Source: Astrocystis sublimbata
Lineage: Eukaryota; Ascomycota; Sordariomycetes; Xylariales; Xylariaceae
DNA length: 64,000 bases
NCBI GenBank assembly: GCA_022453515.1
Contig: JAJNNY010000070.1
Span: 62,001-126,000 of the forward strand
Direction: 5' to 3'
Shown here: one piece after another, positions 57,390 through 64,000 of the stretch
How positions within the stretch are numbered: the first letter of the stretch is position 1
Layout of the letters: each line of letters begins with the position of its first letter
Made by a program: the position numbers and the translations under genes
The notes under the pieces: model-generated
Told to the model about the DNA's origin: nothing
Database searches by the model: none
The model's input: only the letters and a program-made list of their open reading frames with translations

Positions 57390-57959
57390 CATTATCACTA
57401 TCATTTCCATGATCACCACCGCCCGGCGCCATTGTCCTCATTCCAATCCTTGGATCGATCTCGTTACCACCACACTATGTCACTGCCATAATCTGGCCTC
57501 TGGTGTCGAATTGTCGAATCCCCCCTGCACATGCCATTTTGCCATCTACAGCCTCCGGTTTCTGGTGTCTTCTGCTTCGGCATTGTCCATGTCACACCAC
57601 CGACACAAGCATACACCGAGCATTGATCTCTACCTCAACAAACAGACACAGCACCCGGAGGCGCTGCAGTTCTCCTCATCTCACCATACTTCTTAGGTGA
57701 TCTACCAGTCAATTCGCGACTCCGATCCCTTGTGTATCGTGTCTTATCTTATTTTCTTCTTACTCTTGGCCTGTGCCTGAGACTCTTGGCCCCAATTGGC
57801 AAAGGACGCCAAGTTGCAGAGGCACACCCCATTCTGCATTGACGATGTTCAGTCTTTGTTCATTGGCTATTTCCAACTGAAGCACCTGCCCGGCCTTGTT
57901 CACTTCCTGCGATCGATCGCTGCTGTGTTGTTCCCCGCCCAGGTGGCGCTCCTAGCACG
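55463..57959. other. long intergenic region, CBR1 to the 57960 gene
   Basis: About 2.5 kb. It contains A/T-rich sequence at 56440-56580, motif copies at about 56735-56750 and 57052-57070, an (att)n microsatellite (separate entry) and a C/T/A-rich leader at 57480-57950. Low-complexity frames at 57214-57696 follow that composition. No gene is supportable. Confidence 0.5.
57356..57392. repeat. (att)n microsatellite
   Basis: About eleven tandem att units followed by imperfect atc/att repeats to about 57415, in the upstream region of the 57960 gene. Confidence 0.9.
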
Positions 57960-59774
57960 ATGGATGGCACCACCACGCTGGCCTCGGACCTTTTGGAAAA
58001 GCTTGCAGAGCTGAATCAGAAGGTCTGCGATTATCGCCAAGATATGGTCCAAGAATTCCAACGGTACCAACAACGCTTATTACACGATGCGCCTGAGCAT
58101 GTCTCGGCTCACATTGAAGACTTGCTTGCTGCCGAACTTCACAACTACCCAGCATTGAACCCTTGGATTACCCCGGATGTTGCCTCTGCAGATCGCAGTC
58201 GCTCTGCCTTCGACCGATGGGGTCGGCACGGGAGGACTGCGCCCTCGCCGCCCCCGATACTCCCTCACACCTCCGGTGTCCCCCCCCATGATGTTGCCTC
58301 CCGCTCTCCCGACGTCAACCACGACAACGACCATGACCGTGACCGTGACCGTGAGTTCCATGGTCTTTTCACGCCGGTGTATCTTCCTCTGCTCGAGGTT
58401 AACCAAACCACCTCCACCCCGAATGTTGCTTCGTCGCTTACTACACCTCGAACCAACAACGATGACGCTAATAATACCCAAGCGACTTTTCCTCAACTAG
58501 ATGTCACCCCACAGCGGCCAGACCATATCCACAACGATAATGAAGACACCACTTCGTCCGTCAATTCAGACGACAGTTCGTCGCGCACACGCAGAAGTGC
58601 ATTGCGGCGGTCCTCGAGTGCTTCTATCAAAGATATTCAGAGTCCACGACGAGTTCGTTTCGATGTGGAAGGCGAAGAAGTTCTTCCCACTGTCTCTCCT
58701 CCAATATCACCCCGACTTGATGATGTCCTTCCCTCGCCTCCGCTCGAAGAACAAGCCGCGCCAGTCTACGAGTCTCTAAATCACGCTGTTCATAAGGACT
58801 CTCTATTCGGCAGCTCCCCTCCACGGCCGAAAAAAATATCATCTACTGAACGACTGAAAGCTCTGGCCAGAAGTTCTACAGAGGATACATCCAAATGGAC
58901 CGTTGTGGGCAACGTAGCCGACGATGATGAAGACGAAGAGGGGCTTGTAATGACCAAGTCGAAAAGGAAGCCCAACGCCCTCGTCCCAGCTCCAGGAAAC
59001 GATACGGCCTCTTACCATGCGCAAACTGAGCTGTCAGGTGATGCAAAACCTCAAACTTGTTCTAACCAAGATATAAGTGAAGCGGATGGTGATTTGTTTG
59101 AATTAACTCCACTCTCCTCGTTCAAGGACAAAAAGAGGTTCTCACCTCGAATAGAGAACCCAGTGCCTGAAGCAACAATAGAGGACGTTCTGCAGCAACC
59201 ATCCGATAATAACATGAGAGCACCTGACACGAGTTCATCAAAATACATGAAGGCACAGAGCCATGAAGAAGATGACTTTTTCAAGTTTGAAGACGACGAT
59301 GCTTCCCCGAATACTAAAGTAGCGACGGCGAATACCAAATATGTTGAGGAGGAGGAAGAGGAAGCTGAGGAGCAAGTCACACCCCTCGCGGATAACTTGA
59401 CCGAAGAACCGCATATTGATCTCTACTCCACATCACCTGCCATTGCAATTGCCAAGCCTGCAAGCCTACCAGCTGGATCGGGATCATATATACCCAAACG
59501 GACAAGCGCCTCCACCGGCTCGTATAAGGGAAAGCCGTTCATAATATCAGTGGTGCGCGACGAGGAGCTGCAGAGGAAAGCGGAACAAATGGGCGACATA
59601 GCATCATTTGTTGGAAGTGTGGACGGTCGAAGCGGGTTTGATCCTTCAGATAGTTTCCGCCAAGCCCCATACTATTCTAACCCTCCCAGTACTTCAAGGA
59701 GTTTGGATAGGCGTCGCATCGCGGATAATGCGTACAAGCAAGCCTCAAATCAATCCTCGAGTGATGCTCGGTAG
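57960..59774 (+). CDS. hypothetical acidic low-complexity protein
   Basis: An intronless 604-codon frame. Residues about 5-75 look helical (DLLEKLAELNQKVCDYRQDM, then VQEFQRYQQRLL, HIEDLLAAELHNYPALNPW) and could form a coiled coil. The middle is rich in Ser, Asp, Pro and Glu with a HDNDHDRDRDREF patch and a basic SSSRTRRSALRRSSSASIKD stretch followed by RRVRFDVEGEEVLPTVSPPISP. Near the C-terminus a compact block (PFIISVVRDEELQRKAEQMG, then DIASFVGSVDGRSGFDP) looks conserved and may be the functional core. The many Ser-Pro sites suggest phosphoregulation. I recognise no named family; homologues of unknown role probably exist in related fungi. Confidence 0.78.
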   Translation: MDGTTTLASDLLEKLAELNQKVCDYRQDMVQEFQRYQQRLLHDAPEHVSAHIEDLLAAELHNYPALNPWITPDVASADRSRSAFDRWGRHGRTAPSPPPILPHTSGVPPHDVASRSPDVNHDNDHDRDRDREFHGLFTPVYLPLLEVNQTTSTPNVASSLTTPRTNNDDANNTQATFPQLDVTPQRPDHIHNDNEDTTSSVNSDDSSSRTRRSALRRSSSASIKDIQSPRRVRFDVEGEEVLPTVSPPISPRLDDVLPSPPLEEQAAPVYESLNHAVHKDSLFGSSPPRPKKISSTERLKALARSSTEDTSKWTVVGNVADDDEDEEGLVMTKSKRKPNALVPAPGNDTASYHAQTELSGDAKPQTCSNQDISEADGDLFELTPLSSFKDKKRFSPRIENPVPEATIEDVLQQPSDNNMRAPDTSSSKYMKAQSHEEDDFFKFEDDDASPNTKVATANTKYVEEEEEEAEEQVTPLADNLTEEPHIDLYSTSPAIAIAKPASLPAGSGSYIPKRTSASTGSYKGKPFIISVVRDEELQRKAEQMGDIASFVGSVDGRSGFDPSDSFRQAPYYSNPPSTSRSLDRRRIADNAYKQASNQSSSDAR

Positions 59775-60799
59775 TTCGACCCTTCCACTTGGTGGTAGCT
59801 CTTTTCGCGCTTCAACTCGCTCCAAACCCAGGCTCTCATACACATTTCTGGTGCTGTTATTGTAACTTTACACACTTGTGTACAGTGCATTAACGGGGCA
59901 TTTGTGCTTGGGACACTGGCATAGGACTTTGCCGGCCTCGGGCAATTGCCATACCAGAACTCGCATCGGCGGAACTAACGATCAAAGCAGGCCGACACCG
60001 GCACACTTGGGTTGGAGATACGGTGCGGTCGGATAGTCGTTACACGAGAGCAACCATCGACGTGTTTGTCAGATCAATAAACTATGTTCTAGTTGACCAG
60101 CTTCGCGGCGAGGTGGCCAGCGCACGACTTTGGTAGGATGCAGCTTGGTCGTCATGGCTACCTCAGGTATGTTGAGCCGTTGGAATAAAGTAGCGAATTA
60201 CTTGACTCTCATTCCGTGGCAACAGGGCTGCAGACTCGGTATTATGAGTACTTCTTTTGGCATATGTGCCTGTACATGTAACACGCAGGCTGAAGGATTC
60301 GGTCCCTGTTGATCCTTTTGAGGCGCAAGCGCTAAGCCGGATCTCGCTACCGAGGGCGTTGACGTTACCGCAATGTTGCATTAGATATGCAGGCAGTCAA
60401 TAATCCTATTCGCTCTCCATCTTCAGCTGAGGGGTCACATATTTATTGATGGGGAACAACTGTGTCGTCTCCTACTGAGGCAAACGGTATCCTTCACGGC
60501 CAGACCTGCTCCCACTACCCAGGTAGTATCCATCGTACATTACGTATTCTATTCGTACAAACACCTCACTTCGCCAAGCCTTATTAATTATTTCATCGCT
60601 CTGTATTCGTAAGCTTTGTGTTTGCCTCCAAACCAGGCCAGTGGCACATGCAACGCGAGAGCAGGAAACCACCAATTGCCCGTATCTAATTTGATGCCAT
60701 GCTCTTCGTTCGGTACATATTCCGCCACTAGAACAACGCAACGCTGAGCAGATTGTTCGACTAGAGTAGAACGTTATCGTGGGGTTTGCCAGTTCAGCT
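59775..60799. other. intergenic region upstream of the caspase-like gene
   Basis: About 1 kb with no supportable gene. Short frames at 60130-60312, 60163-60381 and 60472-60837 overlap on opposite strands. The last of these overlaps the start of the next gene on the other strand. Confidence 0.5.
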
Positions 60800-63700
60800 A
60801 TGACTGACTTCAACGACGTACCCTTCATAACCATCAACTCGAGACAGCCCTTAGAAGATAGTGGATTTAGTAGTGGGGATTCTGCAGTAAGCCTTGATTC
60901 ATAGACTTTCGATTATCCAGCAGATGTTGCCATCTGACGTCTTCATCCTAGTATGGCTCGAGTTTGGAATCACCCAAACCTCCTTCCGCCACACATGATA
61001 TTAGTCGGGTGAACTACCATGTGAAGCGCCTGCCTGATTTTGCAAAGGCATTAGAAGATGTATGTGTTACTTGTCCTCGTGGTGAGTCGTCTTGCGCGAG
61101 ACGGATGATTGACGTTGCATTCCTAGTCGGCTGCCAGGGCGTTTCCTAATCGTGGGAGCTCGCAGCGGTACAAGAATGTACACGCTCTACTACTACATTG
61201 GGACTCGGATGACCTATTTGTCCTTCCCGAGCTCGAAGATCTGGAAAAGTGTTTTCGACAAGACTACAATTTTGAGACTGAGAGGTTTACCATCCCTTCG
61301 AGTAATGCGCACCTGGAATTAATGCTCAAGATTGGGTCACTGATCAAGGATCATGAGTCAACCGACACGTTGTTGATAGTGTAAGCAGTTATCAGGGTGG
61401 TTTCATTCGTCTGTTGGTTCAAGGTGGTGTCCAACAGATACTGGGAGGCTCCTCGCTCAAGCATGTGAAAACTAACTCGGGAGCATTCAGGGTGTATGCA
61501 GGCCACGGCAGGATCGATGTGGCACGCCAGAGTACATGGTGTGCATCTCGTAACGTTGAATCGCCGTGGTTGCAGTAAGTCATATAACTTCTTACTTTTG
61601 GCTTAGGTACCGACGGACCTCTGTTGTGTGAGCGAAAGCTGAAGTCAGTGCCAGATGGTCTGCGATCCAGACGTTACTTGAAAGATCACTCTCCGATGCA
61701 TTGATTTTGCTAGATTGTTGTGCCGGCGCTGCAAGCGCCGCATTTCCTACTGGCAATAGCATAACAGAGACAATATCAGCTTCGTCATGGGATGCTATCG
61801 CCCCCAGCCCAGGAAGATATTCATTCACATCTACGCTACTTGAGGTTCTTCAGGAATGGAAATGGAGGACTTTTTCGGTAGCCATGCTTCATGCTGAGAT
61901 TCTGGCCCGTCTGAAGCACCCCCGACCCGAGAATGGCCTCGAAGTCAGAACGACGCCCGTACACTTTATGATGACCGCGAACCATAGAGCTCCAAGCATT
62001 GAGCTGTGCATGATGCCGAGCCATATATCGCCATCTTTACCTCCTTCGACGTTTACCTCGCAACGCAATTCTCATGTTGAAAGCCGATCGAGCAGTGAGG
62101 ATATCGTCGGCTCAGTACCGAATGAGAACGTTCCCCATGTCATGATATCTCTTGCGCTAGAAGATGATCAAAATCTCAATGTCGACGACTGGGAACGATG
62201 GCTTTCTGCATTCCCTGCTTTAGCCAAATATGTTCAGGTTCAAGGCATTTTCAAAAGTCACTCAACACTTCTCTTACTTTCATTGCCTGTCATGGTTTGG
62301 GATATGCTTCCAAACCACCCTGCTTGTACTTTTATAGCTTTTATTCGGTCGAATAATATCATCGCCGAGAAGCTTAGACGAGGGCAATCGAATGTTGGCT
62401 CGATTGACGCACCGTTGAGCAACGAATTGGAAATCGAGCAAGGCTCTACTTGTTCTGGAAGTACTGAGGTTGCGACATATCGGCCAGATACTTTAGGTCC
62501 TATGGACTGGTCAATGATTGATCCTTTCCATGAAAGAAAAGTCGAACCCCAAGTTAGATGGCCCAGGGTGCAAGCCGATATCACACCAGCGATGCAGCAT
62601 CATCGGAAAAGCCATACCCCCAATCCATTACCCGGGTCCAAAGGGGAGAGGTTGAGTGCTCTTTCTAGCCCTTCACAAAAAGGGTCAAGTGTGTCTACTT
62701 CCCGTCAAGATGACCAAATACAGACGGCAGAACCAGTATTCGAAATGAAAGATGAAAAAAGATCCAATCAGCTTATCCTCCCTGCTCAGGCTGAGAACAG
62801 ACTGGAAGAGTACTTTATCGATAATAAGTCTAATCCAACGTTTGACGTACAGGAAGTCTTAGCGTCGAGTCTAGGTCTAGACACTGCCGATATAGATGTA
62901 TGTCATTTATCGTTTGATGCAATACCCAATATGCTGACTATTCCTTTCAGAGATGGTTTCGCCTTCGTCGTGAACAACAGGAGGTGTCCAACAAATTTCA
63001 AAGTTTGCGAATGGGTGGCCAAAGCCACCCATCGAGGGGTAGCGTTCGAATGATCCTACCTGGTCATCTAAACAAATTACTCGACTCGGTTCCCGCAAGT
63101 CAGATTCTGGTGATCGATCTACGTGCGAGCCAAGATTATCAGCGCTCCCACATCCATGGCGCAATCAACTTCAGAGCCCCTGCGAGCTTCGTTTCTCGAG
63201 CCTCCAAGGAGATGGTCGAGGAGGCATTAGTCGACAGTGCTAGCCGTGACTCGTTCCGTAAGTGGTATACGAGTAAATGTGTGGTCTTCTACGATAAGAT
63301 TCTCGAGTATCCTTGGGAGGCCCCGGTAGCCGAGGCGTTCTTTCAAAAGTTCAGAAGCAACCACTGGCCCGGCCAATGCTTCGTTCTTAAGGGCCATTTT
63401 CGCGAGTTCTCGCATTCATTTGACAGATACATTGTTGGGTCCAAAACCACAGAAGACGCCGCCAGATATTTGGCCAGTTTGCAGAAAATTTCGGAGAAGA
63501 ATGTAAGTTTTCAGCTCACCTGACTGGCAATGTTTACGTCCTTGTGTTGCAAAAAAAGACTTTTACTTTCCCCTTCTCGAAACGATTAATGTTAATTTCG
63601 TATCAGAAAGACGAAAATCCGCACTATGAAGACTGGCTTAAACTTCTCGATGACGAGGATAGAGGCCATGTAGTAGAACTACCACCAGCCGCCAAGTCAG

Positions 63701-64000
63701 AGCGGCTACAGGCAGCATATCGACATCAGCGAGCGTTGGGGGACGAATTTCGTCAGGCTTTTCCGAGCCTATATCAACAGGCCCAAAATGGGCAACCTGA
63801 CGATAACTGGTCCGTCAAAGCACCCATGGTAGCACACCTCGAGCGGGGTATGGCGAAGATGCAGCAAGAAGCTGCGTCGATTGAAAGGACCCACGATACC
63901 AATATCGCCAATACTTATGGACGCGGCGGAGATAACAGCAGCGTCAATAAGATGCGTGAGGTCGACAATCCATGGGAATCTTCTGCGAGTGGCCCACCAC
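60800..64000 (+). CDS. caspase-like / homeodomain-like / rhodanese-like fusion protein (3' end outside the window)
   Basis: Seven exons: 60800-60886, 60952-61059, 61127-61380, 61491-61574, 61655-62897, 62951-63502 and 63607 to beyond 64000 (907 aa so far). Residues 50-260 form a caspase-like (peptidase C14-type) fold, with a His motif VYAGHGRID (His about 155) and a Cys motif LILLDCCAGAA (Cys about 199/200). Residues 550-608 resemble a homeodomain: RLEEYFIDNKSNPTFDVQEV, then LASSLGLDTADID, and the recognition helix RWFRLRREQQE. Residues 627-755 form a rhodanese fold of the MAP-kinase-phosphatase type (ILVIDLRASQDYQRSHIHGA, CVVFYDKILEYPWE, FVLKGHFREF) with Asp where rhodaneses carry the active Cys. 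The tail is helical (VAHLERGMAKMQQEA). Relatives are, as I recall, often labelled tyrosine phosphatase in Sordariomycete annotations, but no phosphatase motif is visible here. The role is unknown; a link to regulated death or signalling is inference. Confidence 0.85.
60887..60951 (+). other. intron 1 of the caspase-like gene
   Basis: 65 bp with donor gtaagc, branch ctgacg at about 60935 and acceptor cctag. It ends exactly at an in-frame TAG that would otherwise block any upstream start, and links a 29-codon first exon (MTDFNDVPFITINSRQ) to YGSSLESPKPP. Confidence 0.75.
61060..61126 (+). other. intron 2 of the caspase-like gene
   Basis: 67 bp with donor gtatgt, branch attgacg and acceptor cctag. 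It joins ALED to SAARAFPNRG. Confidence 0.85.
61381..61490 (+). other. intron 3 of the caspase-like gene
   Basis: 110 bp with donor gtaagc, branch actaact at about 61472 and acceptor ttcag. It joins TLLIV to VYAGHGR, the strand leading into the catalytic-His loop. Confidence 0.85.
61575..61654 (+). other. intron 4 of the caspase-like gene
   Basis: 80 bp with donor gtaagt and acceptor gccag. It joins SPWLQ to WSAIQTLLERS, which leads into the LLDCC strand. Confidence 0.85.
62898..62950 (+). other. intron 5 of the caspase-like gene, inside the homeodomain-like segment
   Basis: 53 bp with donor gtatgt, branch gctgact at about 62934 and acceptor ttcag. It separates the end of helix 2 (LDTADID) from the recognition helix (RWFRLRREQ). 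Confidence 0.9.
63503..63606 (+). other. intron 6 of the caspase-like gene
   Basis: 104 bp with donor gtaagt and acceptor tatcag. It joins KISEKN to KDENPHYEDWL. Confidence 0.88.

Noticed and set aside
57214..57696. 160-codon frame containing an Ile-rich run
   Set aside because: The run is a translation of the (att) microsatellite, and the rest follows C/T-rich leader composition.
61701..63053. Treating the caspase-like frame and the rhodanese-like frame (62984-63523) as two separate overlapping genes
   Set aside because: A 53-bp intron with donor, branch and acceptor sites joins them in phase and completes a homeodomain-like helix at the junction.

Overview
The window is nuclear DNA from a filamentous ascomycete, most likely a Sordariomycete. 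The genes are widely spaced and carry 0 to 6 short introns (about 53-154 bp) with GTRNGY donors, CTNAC-type branch points and YAG acceptors. The recognisable proteins are fungal housekeeping factors, and one gene has a caspase-like/homeodomain-like/rhodanese-like layout that I associate, from memory, with Sordariomycete gene catalogues. I see no bacterial operons, plasmid features, CRISPR arrays, rRNA or convincing tRNA genes. All splice models below were built by hand from codon phase, splice sites and family similarity.

Layout. 1-4954 holds no supportable gene. 4955-11341 (-) is separase. 12191-12847 (+) is a small membrane protein with a presequence-like N-terminus, facing a class II sirtuin at 12902-14110 (-). 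15559-17213 (+) is a cation diffusion facilitator of the mitochondrial MMT type. 18209-20152 (+) is D-xylulose kinase. 20943-22324 (+) is a membrane-anchored HSL-type alpha/beta hydrolase. 25021-26331 (+) is NC2-alpha/Bur6 with a very long Q/H/N-rich leader. 27955-31141 (+) is the phosphatidylinositol 4-kinase Pik1. 32722-34242 (+) is an unrecognised ascomycete protein. 34243-39021 is the mobile-element zone: two inverted LTR-like copies, a third LTR fragment, and an orphan ORF (36588-37616, -) whose last codons read into LTR-like sequence. 39022-41791 (-) is nucleoporin Nup82, divergent from cap-binding protein Cbc2/CBP20 (42634-43458, +). Next come mitochondrial ribosomal protein mL60 (43858-44446, -), the TRAPP subunit Trs20/sedlin (45090-45699, +), histone H4 (46276-46930, -), the APC/C subunit Cdc27 (48210-50726, -), Snd2/TMEM208 (51945-52436, +), a DUF3605/Gig1-like protein (52537-53249, -), NADH-cytochrome b5 reductase Cbr1 (54344-55462, +) and an acidic low-complexity protein of unknown role (57960-59774, +). 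From 60800 to the right edge runs a seven-exon gene joining a caspase-like domain, a homeodomain-like segment and an MKP-type rhodanese domain.

These are mostly independent housekeeping genes rather than a pathway cluster. Two loose themes are visible: separase and Cdc27 both act at anaphase, and three consecutive genes (12191, 12902, 15559) look mitochondrial. No secondary-metabolite, toxin or viral gene cluster is present. The most interesting items are the caspase-homeodomain-rhodanese fusion, the LTR-disrupted orphan locus, and a CBC2 gene whose two introns are both stop-free multiples of three.
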